Source: Gliomastix tumulicola (taxonomy: Eukaryota > Ascomycota > Sordariomycetes > Hypocreales > Bionectriaceae). Taken from it: a DNA stretch of 64,000 nucleotides. The stretch lies in the NCBI GenBank assembly GCA_001599755.1, contig BCHX01000007.1:1736001-1800000 (forward strand), given 5' to 3'. The stretch's first letter is position 1. The number at the start of each line of letters is the position of its first letter. Position numbers and translations under genes: made by a program. This document shows, piece by piece, positions 54,982 to 64,000 of this stretch. Under the pieces are notes generated by a model. The model was not told where the DNA came from and did not search any database. It was given only the letters and a program-made list of their open reading frames with translations.

Positions 54982-57900
54982 ATGGATCCCCTCAGTCTTG
55001 CAGCCAGCATTGCGGGTCTGATAAGCCTCACGCTGACTGTCACCAAGACCACGACAGACTACGTCAGCTCGTTCAGGCACGCGCCGGAGGAGTCTGTCCA
55101 GCTGGCAGAGGAACTCTCTGCCCTCAAGGGTGCCTTGGACGCGTTGAACCGCTTTCTGACGAGCAAGAGTGCCGACTTGAAGACATTCAGCAGCACGTCG
55201 ACTCTGGTGTCTTCCACTTCTAGCTGCCGTAGCAGTCTCGAGGCTCTACAGGCCACTCTCGAGGATTTCATAGAGGCTAGTCGAGGGAGGAGATGGTATA
55301 AGAGATTGGCGTGGCCCCTGAAGAAGGACGACCATGTGAAGGCCATGAGCACGATTCAGCGTTTCAAGCAGATTTTTCATTTCAGCCTGTCCATTGATGG
55401 ATGGTGCGTATCATCACATCCAAGCTCCTCGCTAAGGCTCAATGATCTTAACACGTCGATTACAGTGAGCTTCTTTCAAAAACCACGGACGAGATCGCTA
55501 TGATCCGCTACTCCCAGACCGAGTCAGCGGAGGATATCTCCGAGCTGGTCGATCTGTTTGGGAAAATCGATATCAAACTTCAAGATTGGACCTTGCTTCA
55601 GCAACAGCAGGTCGCGAAGCTACACCAGGGGCAGAAGGGTACGTCATTTTGTCTCTACTGTCAAGCAGAGCTCCGAAGCTGATGCACTTACAGATCAGGC
55701 CCAGCAGTTGCTGCTCAAGTGGCTCTCTGCCTCTACGGACCCTTCTATCAACCATAACCGTGCTATCGAGAAGCGGGAGCCTGAAACGGGAAACTGGTTC
55801 CTGGAATCAGACGACTACTTTGATTGGCTGAGCGAGCTGGGCTTTATCTGGCTTCGGGGCATTCGTACGTGATTGACAATTTCATCCAATCTAGGCCCTT
55901 ACTCAGCTAACCACATGAGCGCAGCCGGCTGTGGAAAGACGGTCCTGTGGTACGACCATGTGTTTTCCGACTTTCCGTGCTTTCAGGGCTAACATGACGA
56001 CCCCTTGTAGCTCGACTATCATTGAGGCAACTAAGGAGATTTGCGCAACCTCAACCAGCAGCAAGCTTGCATTCTTCTACTTCGACTTCCAGAGACCGAC
56101 GGAACACGATGTTACCTTGCTGCTGCGGTCTTTGCTGAGGCAAATCTGCGCTGATGATGTGGAAGTGCCAGCCGCCGTCCAGGAGCTATACACGAAGTAT
56201 AATCAGACGGGCCATCAGCCCAGCACGAAGGACTTTGAGTCCGCTTTGGTAAGCGTGGTCGATCTGGGAAAAGACATCTACATCATACTGGACGCCTTGG
56301 ATGAAGTACCGGAGCATACGGGGAAGAGCAAGCGGGCCGAGGTTCTGAAGGTGATTGAAAAGCTGGTGGCGCTGAAGCGTCCTAATCTGCATGTCCTAGC
56401 CACGAGCCGGGACGAGTCCGATATTCGTTCTCGCCTCGGGCCATTATCAAAAGGCGGGATTCTGATACAAGGTTCGATTGTGGATGAGGACATTCGAAGA
56501 TATGTACGGTCTTGTCTCGCGGAAGATGATCGACTACGCAAGCTGGAACCGCGATTAAAGGATATGATCGAGAAGACGCTCGGAGAAAAGGCCAAGGGAA
56601 TGTAAGTACTCCAAGACCGCGTGCTAATAATAGGACACACGCAACTAAGACTGCCCGTATTTAGGTTCCGCTGGGCGTTCTGCCAGATGGAAGACATCCG
56701 GATCTGCAGACGACCCAGCGACATCAAGCGAGTGCTGGCAGGACTACCGACCACGCTGGACGAGACGTACGAGCGCCTCCTGGCCGAGATGTCAAAGCAC
56801 GACGCCGAAGAGGGACTGTCGATCCTGGGCTGGATGGTATTTGCCGGACGCCCTCTCACGCTCCAAGAGGTCGCCGAGGCCGCCGTGATCCGTCCTGGGG
56901 ATGGGCCCGTAGACCCGGACGACAGGCTCTTCGATGCCTCGGAGGTGCTGCGCATCTGCCGCAGCCTCATTTCCGTCTCATCCCAGGACGTTTACATGTA
57001 CGGGGACCGATCGGTGAGGGACATCATGATCTTCTCGCACTACTCGATCCAGGAATACCTCCTCTCGGGTCGCTCAGAGGCATTCTCCGCCTGGTCTCGG
57101 TCCGCGCATCGGTACATCGGCGACTGCTGTCTCTCCAGCCTGCTGCAGCTGACAGAGCCCGAGCTCACGGCGCAGTCCGTGGAAGACAACCCGATCCTCA
57201 GCTACGCATCTGAGCACTGGTATACGCATGCTGGCAAGATTGACAACCAGGCCGACAGGGCTCTGCTGCTGGGTCAGATGCACGTTTTGTTCGACAAAGA
57301 CAAGCCCATGTTTCACAACTGGCTCAGGCTATACGAGCCGAGAACACACTATTGGCACCGCTACCAGCAGGCTGCACTGAGCTTCTCATCGCCACTGTTC
57401 TATGCGTCTCACTTGGGCTTCTATGACGTGGCCGTGGCGCTCATCGAGGCTGGGGCTGACGTGAATGAGCGGCCCAAGGATCACGCAACGTCGCTCCACG
57501 TGGCCGCGCGGGCCGGGAAGCAGGAGATAGTCAAGCTACTGCTGGATCACGGAGCAGATGTGAATGCACACTGCTCGGCGGACGGCACGCCTCTACAGGC
57601 AGCAGCCGTCGGCGGCCACGAGCAGCTCGTCCGGCTCCTTCTGAGCCACGGAGCGGACGTGAACGGGCCAAGCAGCGGCATGTTTGACAGCATCCTGCAG
57701 GCGGCTCTAGAGTACTGCTATCCAAAGGAGACAGCAGGCAAGATGGCCAACATACTACTCGATCACGGGGCGGACGTCACCAGGCCGGGAGATTTCTACG
57801 GACCAGCCCTGGCGATAGCGTGCGGGTATGGTCTAGGGGAGCTCGTCCACCGACTTCTCGAGGCTGGAGCTGATGTCAACGCCCCCGGCAGCGCCAAGTA

Positions 57901-58753
57901 CGGCAATGCTCTCCAGCAGGCAGCAGAGTACGGCCATGCCGAGATCGTGAGCTGGCTGCTGGAGAGGGGTGCCGATGTAGAGGCCCCCGGTTGCCGCCGA
58001 CTCGGGAGTGCTCTACAGGGAGCCGCTCAATCGGGCAATCTCCAGATAGTGAACTGGCTGGTAGAGCGGGGGGCGGACATCGAAGCCCTTGGGGGATGGC
58101 GGGGCAGCGCGTTGCAGGCCGCAGCGCAACGAGGACACACCGAGACCGTCTCGCGGCTCCTCGATCTCGGTGCGAATATCGACCAGCATGGCGGGGGTGA
58201 ATATGACGCCGGGCCTGCCTTGAAGGGGGCTTCGGAAAAGGGATATGACGAGGTCGTCCGCTTGCTCCTCAGCCGAGGAGCAGATATCAACCTCGTAGGT
58301 GGCCGCGGGAGAGATGACGATCGCGGGACCGCATTGCAGGGAGCCTCGAGCTGTGGGCATCTGCATATCGTCCAGCTGCTCGTCGAAGCAGGGGCTGACG
58401 TGAACCTCCCGGGGCGAGACTATGGCACTGCTCTCCAGGCAGCGGCTCGAAGCGGAGACGTGGAGATTGTCCGATTTCTACTTGCTCATGGGGCAGATGT
58501 TAACGCACAGGGAGACAAAGTAGAGGAGAGAGCGAGTGACCACTTGTGGATCGAGAAGCGTCACTTCAAGGAGCATGGGAATGCCTTACAGGCAGCCTCG
58601 GCCCATGGGCACTACCAGATTGTTCAGATATTGATTGACAACGGAGCGGATGTGAACGCCAGAAACGAGGACTTCGGTACAGCGATGGAGGCTGCTGAGA
58701 ACTACAAGCAGGAGAAGATCATAGCTTTGCTCCGGCGCCACGGTGCTGTTTAG
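54982..58753 (+). CDS. NLR protein: fungal STAND N-terminal domain - NACHT - ankyrin repeats
   Basis: Six exons (54982..55403, 55466..55638, 55694..55864, 55925..55949, 56011..56601, 56665..58753) give 1156 residues; all five introns (55-63 bases) keep phase, including a 25-base exon that completes the P-loop. The N-terminus MDPLSLAASIAGLISLTLTV is typical of the helical fungal N-terminal domain of STAND proteins, which resembles HeLo-like membrane-active domains. NACHT: Walker A GIPGCGKTV near 254-262, split across an intron, and Walker B YIILDALDE near 353. MFRWAFCQ and LPTTLDETYERLL mark the winged-helix part. From about 704 to the end there are roughly twelve ankyrin repeats (LLLDHGADVN type). 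An intact receptor, possibly acting with the divergent NLR. Confidence 0.93.
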
Positions 58754-58900
58754 TTCTTTCTAACTGGCTTCTATGTTAGGGAAATTTGGTTTCAGGTGGT
58801 GATACCTGAGTGCATTCCAGGCCCTGAACAGAAAGTCCTCTCTAGCTTCCCTTCATCATCCAACAGCCTAGCCTAGTCAAATGCTCTGCTTTTGAAAGAC

Positions 58901-60230
58901 TCATGAGCCCTTCTTGTAGTCATCCCATTTCCGGCCTAAAATCTTGTTAGTGTTTCCCAATTCACCAAACATGAATCATGGTTAAGCACAACTCACACTC
59001 TTCGCAAAAGGTCTTCCGGTTTGGGGATCTCGGATACACATCCTGTCCAAACGTCTCGTTCAAGGAAACGGAGCCGACAACCTCACCAGTCTCCAGCCGG
59101 ATCCACGTCGAGAGCTCACCGTTTGCAATCTCGTCAAGCTTCAGCCGCAGCTGTCTCGCGCCCCTCTGCCAGTCGCCGCCACCGCCGTAGCCCGTGCGCT
59201 GCCCGTAGCAGAGGTTGAGCCCTGCAGCGGGCTGCACCGGATAGTCAGGCATGGTCTCGTCAGTCCATTTGTAACACCACGAGTTGCCGTGCTTGTGGGC
59301 AGAGAAGACCCCCATCAGGCCTGGTGTGGACGACAGCGCCTTCATGAAGGGGATGTCCTGGCCGCCCCAGGCGCAAGTGCCATTCTTGACGCCATCTGAG
59401 CAGTAGCCATCGGCCTGGCCAGACTCCAAGTTGTCGTTGATACCCGGGTTCCGGTCTGGGTCGATGCCTGGTCCGGTGGTCTGGATGGCGTAGAACGAAT
59501 TGGGCGGGATGTGCACGAAGGACAGAGACGGAATGGTCTTGCCGAACTTGGCCGTGATGCGCTCGTTCTCGGCCGTGAACCAGTCTACCACGCTGGGCTC
59601 GACCCAACTCTGGCGATCAACCTGCTTCCCATTCGCGTCGAGTTTGTTGTGCTGGAATCCGCTCCGGCTGTCAAAGAACCAGATGATGAGCTCCGGCGTG
59701 CAGCCGCAGCCGCTCGGACTTCTGCACGAGGACGAGAAGACGGGAAGATAGTAGTTCGTGATGCCGACGTCCACGTCCGGGCCCGACGACACCATCGACC
59801 GTGTCCTGGCGTTGGGCCACGTGTGCTCTCGGCCCAGGATATCCCTCACGTCACGGATATTGTTGGACTCGTGGTTCCCGTACAGCGAAGCCCATGTCAG
59901 ACTTCGGTCTAGGAGGGGCTGGACGGCCTGGTCCAGGTACCCTGTGGAGTTGACCATGAGATTGTCGCGCGAGATGATGTCGCCATTGAGCACCACCAGG
60001 TCCGTCGTGGGCTCCTGGTCGAGGAGGAATCCAATCGTCTTAGTCGTGAGGCGATCTTGCGTTGGTCCAAAAGTCGCCGGAGCTTCTCCGTAGTGAAGAT
60101 CCTCGAGGATGGAAACCTGGAAGACGCCGTCCTCATTGAATCTCAGAGCCCGACCACCCCCAGTGTTACTGAGGGCAGCAGCAGCTACCGCTACCGGCCA
60201 AAGAGCCGAGGAGAAGAGAGCAGAGCGCAT
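58901..60230 (-). CDS. Secreted calcineurin-like metallophosphoesterase
   Basis: Exon 1 58997..60230 and exon 2 58901..58935 (61-base intron GTGAGT...TTAG, phase 1) give 422 residues. ATG 60230 is chosen because the longer frame begins at GTG and because it opens a signal peptide (MRSALFSSALWPVAVAAAALS). Dinuclear metal motifs in order: DLHYGE, LNGDIIS, YGNHES, VHIPPNSFY and SAHKHGN. The last is GHxH with Ala for Gly, as in many fungal relatives. Eight or more cysteines and several sequons fit an extracellular fold. The family includes Dcr2-like and other uncharacterised phosphatases; the substrate is unknown. The small last exon ends CRKWDDYKKGS, replacing the tail that results from reading through the intron. 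Confidence 0.9.
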
Positions 60231-60695
60231 CGTCAAGTGTATCGTGAGCCGCGACGCATTCAACGTCAATTCCACGCCATGATCCGATTCTCACTCAGGT
60301 GAATATTTATACCAATCCCCGGGAAGAGGGGAGGAAGGCTTGCCCAGCCTCAAGACTCCACTGTCATGCAGACGTGCAAGGACAGGCGGCGCTCCAGGGC
60401 TTTGGGTCAACAAGGTACATCCAATCACGCGTCTCAATTGCGCCTCGTGATGTTTAGGTTGACATTCTTGGCGAAATAGTTCGTGTCAACAAAATCATAA
60501 ACAGACGCACGACATATGCATGGACACGTGCGTGTGAAACATCTTGAACCACCAGTGTGGGATTCCAGATTTATTCTGGAAGCTGAGGGAATTTCAAGGG
60601 AGCAGTCTGATTGTTAGTTATGTCCGTAGTTGTTGGCAATTGTGAAAGGAAGCTTGTCCCTGCTGCTCGACCTCCTACATGCAATTTCGATCCTA
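60231..60695. other. Intergenic, phosphoesterase to DUF3433-like gene
   Basis: About 465 bases containing the phosphoesterase promoter and the 3' end of the next gene. No repeat or gene was seen. Confidence 0.5.
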
Positions 60696-63600
60696 TCACA
60701 TACGTTTCTCCCCTCTGTAGATCAAGTTCCCCTCGTTCAATACTCCAATTGTGTAAACCTCGGAATTCGTCTCTGCATCGTAAAACCAGCCGAGGCGGAA
60801 CTCTCTCCCCTCCAAATATCGATAAAGGTCCACGGGTGCCATGAGATGTGCACTCTCGGGCAAAACACGAGCGCAATTTGAACCTCGAAGAAGCGACGCC
60901 ATCATGGCCCGACTACTGAAGCCTGGCGGCGCGACTCCTTTCAGTTCAAGATCAAGCAGCCACGGGTACCTCGTGCGCGGCTTCAACGGCGGCCAAAGCC
61001 ATCTCCAGCCTTCTGAGATCAGGCCCCAGATGTGAACTGCGGCCACAAATGATAGTATGCCTATGAGAGTGAACGTAATAATCGGATTCTGCACCACTCG
61101 TCGACGTCTGTGGTCCGTTACGGTACCAGTGATCTTCCTGTCGGTATGACCGGGAACAGGAGGAGGATAAGCATCTGAGCGCTCCTCTAGACTGAACCGT
61201 TGCTCAATGTTTGCCAGCTGGGCTGCTGCGAATGAAAATGTAGACGTCAGCAAGTCTAGAACGACATGTTCCTGGTTAGGATCACTGAGATCCTCCAATA
61301 CAAGCGGACCATAAGGCTTGAGAATGTGACGAAACTGGCGAGCTACACCGAGATATTGCCCGCCCGCTAGGAAGTCGGCAGGGAAGTCAAACGTAGCAGG
61401 CAATGTATCGGGACCAAAGACGGACGGGACGGCATCTCTGGGATACCCGGAACTGGGTCGATCAAACTTCCAATTGGGAATCCCGAATGGCGGCTCCCAA
61501 GGCTTGACGCTTAAACTGTCTTGCTTTGGCGGTTTATTGTGGTCGATAACGGGACCGTGCTGTGACCAGAAGAGGTTCACGTCGGTCGTGATATCGACCC
61601 ATGTGTAGTTGCACTCCCAGACTAACACATGCTCGTATCTGGCGCGACTGTGCGAGTACCGCCCCCAGACATGAATTCGAACAAGCCAAGGCGCACCGCC
61701 GGTAGTGTTGAACTCAGTATCATGGCATACGGCATCTCTCACGCCAGGATTCACGGGAGATAGCATGGAGTCTCCGAAGTAGGCCAAGTCCGTCGGCTCC
61801 ATCCATGATAGAAGGGGTTCCACGTCGAGTGGCAAGGAGATGCTCCTTTGAACACCGTTCTCGCAATTGAAGTGCTGGGCTGACGGTATAGGGAGGTAGA
61901 CTGGCTCTAGGGATGCATCTTGAGAAGATGTGGGGGCCAGCATTTGGAAGGTGTTGTTGACAATCTGGAAATGTTCCTGGGAAAGTCGCTGGCAGAATGG
62001 CCACAGTTTTGCAGCTGATGTTTGAACTTTAGCCGAAGCGCCGGGAACCCAACTCGGGTCGCTCAGGTTGAATTTCGGGAACATCAGATCCCTATAAGTG
62101 TTTTCTGGAGACGTGAAGTTCATAGTCCTTTGCAGCAGGTTGAGGTGGCTCAAATGATCCCGACCCTCCGTGAGTTCCTCCAAGTTGTCTGTTGTGATTC
62201 TCCGCGTGCCAAACCAGCTGAGTTCCCGATCAACGGTAATGTTACTTGTCCGTGGAATACTTTCTGGAAGCAGAAGAAGCGAACCGATGATAGGCAGGAG
62301 GCCGCAAAGAATTGCAAGAAATTGTATCAAGGCGGTCACTGCGACTCTCAAGCGAATTGAGTGATACAAGACTTCGATCCCCAGCATATCTGCTAGAGAA
62401 ATATCGATCTCACCAGCTCGGCAAGGCTGCAGGGAGAGTTTTGCAAGTATACTCAAGCTTCGAATTGAAGCATCCAAGGAGCTGGAGTATACGCTTACAA
62501 GAAGCATAAATAGTACTGGGATCGATTGCACAAGGGCAGTCCAGTACGCTGACTCCAAAATTGTCCAAAGTCCATCTTTCTCTCTCGACTTCAAAAGAGT
62601 TTGAGAGAGCGCGATTGTAAGACCAATAATAAGAACAACGAGTAGGAGGCGTGAGCAGGATCTCAGGGCAAGTGGTGAGTATGTGTCTTGAACCCATGCT
62701 GATTTCCTCGTCTTCTGGATCTCAGCACCAAGTTCTGCCAGGGGCAACCTGCCCGATTGTTGTCGCTGGCTTTCCTCCTCACAGAGGTAGACGATCGAGC
62801 CCAGCAAGGTAGCAGGATCTCGATGATAAGGCGTGGTCGCTCTGCGAGAAAGGAATGACGCCAATAGGGCGAGCATCGCACAAGTGCCAGAGATTGCGGC
62901 CATGCCTGAGCAGATACCGAGACTGGCGTGGAGTCTAGATATTCTTTTCTTCCTCATCCCAATTCCATGAGAGCTTGTTTCGTGGCGCAGTACGTTATGT
63001 GCAAGTACAGCGCTGTAGTTCCTGACGGTGCCCTGGAAAATCTCAGCCAGTGGACGGCTCTGCGCATATGTACTGGCCGATGCGTCGGATTTCTGATTGA
63101 AGAGCGACTCTTCCTCGCCCTCGCCCTGAGAATCTTTGATAAGCCGTTCAAATAAAAGTCGCGGCAGACTACTAAAGGAATCCATGAGTTGCGCGGGATC
63201 TATGCCGAAGGTAGTGTTGGCTCCTGCATCCGTCAACGTAGAGATCGTGCGACCGATACCGTCATCCACAACCTCGACTTTGGATAACCAGGCGCGCGGC
63301 TCGCAGAGGACAGCTGCGCATCCTTTCAGGTGACGAGTTGACGAGTTCTGTGCCGAGGGGTTGTAGTCCGTTACGACGTACATGAACTGTCGATTCTGCT
63401 TGGGCAGCGACGAGCAAAGTCGACTTGTCTTGTTGTCGAGCTCGGATTGGCCTGCATCAGGCATATAATCCAACGTTGCACTCATACCGCCAACTATCTC
63501 GGCACTAAAGTCCTCGTACTTGATTGGCTCGTCGCAGTTTTCGAATTGAAGGTCAAGTACCAAAGGGCCTGGACTGGGTTCCCCTGGATCAACCGTTAAG

Positions 63601-64000
63601 ACGGTGTAGTCCTCAAGCGGAAGACATTGAACGTCTATGAAAAGACCGTCCACAACTACGCTGACAGGCTCTCCAGGATCAACCTTTACTTCTTCGTCAC
63701 CGGGACCAAGCACCTTGAATGTTTGGTATGCGCACTCCGAGGATACGCCAAATGGCAGGTCCACGCCAAACTGTTGGGCCGCGAATACATAGGCAGATGG
63801 GTCGATGCCGGTTCTGTAGACTTGCGCGTCGGAATCGTTTCGTGAAGGGTTCGTGTGGAAGGAGTCCAGGATCTGCACATTGAGGGTTTCGACGCCTTGG
63901 ATGAAGATGGTCTGGAAAATGCTGGACGACAGGGCAATCTGCACTTTAAGTGCCAGAGCTATGGCGGCCGCGACCGAGACTAGGAAATGCCTGCGCTTGA
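60696..64000 (-). CDS. Large DUF3433-like multi-pass membrane protein (5' end beyond the right edge)
   Basis: The frame is open from the right edge to TGA at 60696, at least 1100 codons; the true start lies outside. It alternates large loops and hydrophobic segments: one near the window edge (SVAAAIALALKVQIAL), one near 62.88 kb, a group of several at 62.2-62.7 kb (LLLVVLIIGLTIAL, LIQFLAILCGLLPIIG), and one near 61.06 kb (ITFTLIGILSFVAAVHI). The motif RRATTPYHRDPATLLGSIVYL-like, placing a positively charged stretch before a DPAxLL helix, resembles DUF3433 repeats. The loop at 61.3-62.1 kb carries several sequons (NTTGG, NYT). No biochemical role is known. A possible downstream exon was considered and rejected. 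Confidence 0.75.
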   Translation of the reverse strand, partial: KRRHFLVSVAAAIALALKVQIALSSSIFQTIFIQGVETLNVQILDSFHTNPSRNDSDAQVYRTGIDPSAYVFAAQQFGVDLPFGVSSECAYQTFKVLGPGDEEVKVDPGEPVSVVVDGLFIDVQCLPLEDYTVLTVDPGEPSPGPLVLDLQFENCDEPIKYEDFSAEIVGGMSATLDYMPDAGQSELDNKTSRLCSSLPKQNRQFMYVVTDYNPSAQNSSTRHLKGCAAVLCEPRAWLSKVEVVDDGIGRTISTLTDAGANTTFGIDPAQLMDSFSSLPRLLFERLIKDSQGEGEEESLFNQKSDASASTYAQSRPLAEIFQGTVRNYSAVLAHNVLRHETSSHGIGMRKKRISRLHASLGICSGMAAISGTCAMLALLASFLSRRATTPYHRDPATLLGSIVYLCEEESQRQQSGRLPLAELGAEIQKTRKSAWVQDTYSPLALRSCSRLLLVVLIIGLTIALSQTLLKSREKDGLWTILESAYWTALVQSIPVLFMLLVSVYSSSLDASIRSLSILAKLSLQPCRAGEIDISLADMLGIEVLYHSIRLRVAVTALIQFLAILCGLLPIIGSLLLLPESIPRTSNITVDRELSWFGTRRITTDNLEELTEGRDHLSHLNLLQRTMNFTSPENTYRDLMFPKFNLSDPSWVPGASAKVQTSAAKLWPFCQRLSQEHFQIVNNTFQMLAPTSSQDASLEPVYLPIPSAQHFNCENGVQRSISLPLDVEPLLSWMEPTDLAYFGDSMLSPVNPGVRDAVCHDTEFNTTGGAPWLVRIHVWGRYSHSRARYEHVLVWECNYTWVDITTDVNLFWSQHGPVIDHNKPPKQDSLSVKPWEPPFGIPNWKFDRPSSGYPRDAVPSVFGPDTLPATFDFPADFLAGGQYLGVARQFRHILKPYGPLVLEDLSDPNQEHVVLDLLTSTFSFAAAQLANIEQRFSLEERSDAYPPPVPGHTDRKITGTVTDHRRRRVVQNPIITFTLIGILSFVAAVHIWGLISEGWRWLWPPLKPRTRYPWLLDLELKGVAPPGFSSRAMMASLLRGSNCARVLPESAHLMAPVDLYRYLEGREFRLGWFYDAETNSEVYTIGVLNEGNLIYRGEKRM

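Noticed and set aside
60607..60703. Extra 3' exon for the DUF3433-like gene (donor GTATGT at 60703, acceptor CAG at 60607)
   Set aside because: The splice signals look good, but the phase gives a composition-odd tail of nearly 60 residues, while the unspliced end matches the expected end of the family. Left open to RNA-seq.

Overview
The window is nuclear DNA of a filamentous ascomycete (Pezizomycotina). The signs are short GT-AG introns of about 50-100 bases with CTAAC/CTGAC-like branch sites, a multimodular NRPS, HET-domain proteins, NACHT-ankyrin NLRs, a Zn2Cys6 regulator, a fungal pectin lyase and a 2EXR protein. The pectin lyase hints at a plant-associated lifestyle. The sequence alone does not give the genus. 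All exon-intron structures below were built by hand from splice sites, reading phase and family conservation.

Left part (1-14.4 kb): a non-ribosomal peptide synthetase on the minus strand runs off the left edge. A cytochrome P450 is transcribed divergently from it across 1.6 kb that carries a degenerate repeat and a TGACG cluster. A secreted pectin lyase with four exons follows.

Middle (14.6-34.1 kb): two head-to-head HET-domain genes, one ending in a predicted membrane domain, then a secreted, membrane-anchored Kelch protein and an SDR oxidoreductase. Next comes a compact metabolic group: MFS sugar-type transporter and Zn2Cys6 regulator (head to head), then P450 and its own NADPH-P450 reductase (head to head). 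Both divergent promoters contain TCCGCGGA palindromes, identical to the yeast Pdr1/Pdr3 response element. This suggests one regulator controls the group.

Right part (34.3-64 kb): a HET/coiled-coil/ankyrin gene is interrupted by an in-frame TAG. Two paralogous multi-pass membrane proteins of unknown function share intron positions. Between them lie a 2EXR protein, a small secreted M15-type peptidase and a small mitochondrial-like protein. Then come two full-length NLR genes arranged head to head (PNP-NACHT-ankyrin and fungal N-domain-NACHT-ankyrin), a secreted metallophosphoesterase, and a large DUF3433-like membrane protein that runs off the right edge.

As a whole the window looks like an accessory region. 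It mixes secondary metabolism with a dense set of genes of the fungal non-self recognition type (three HET loci and two NLRs). No transposase, rRNA, CRISPR array or convincing tRNA was seen.
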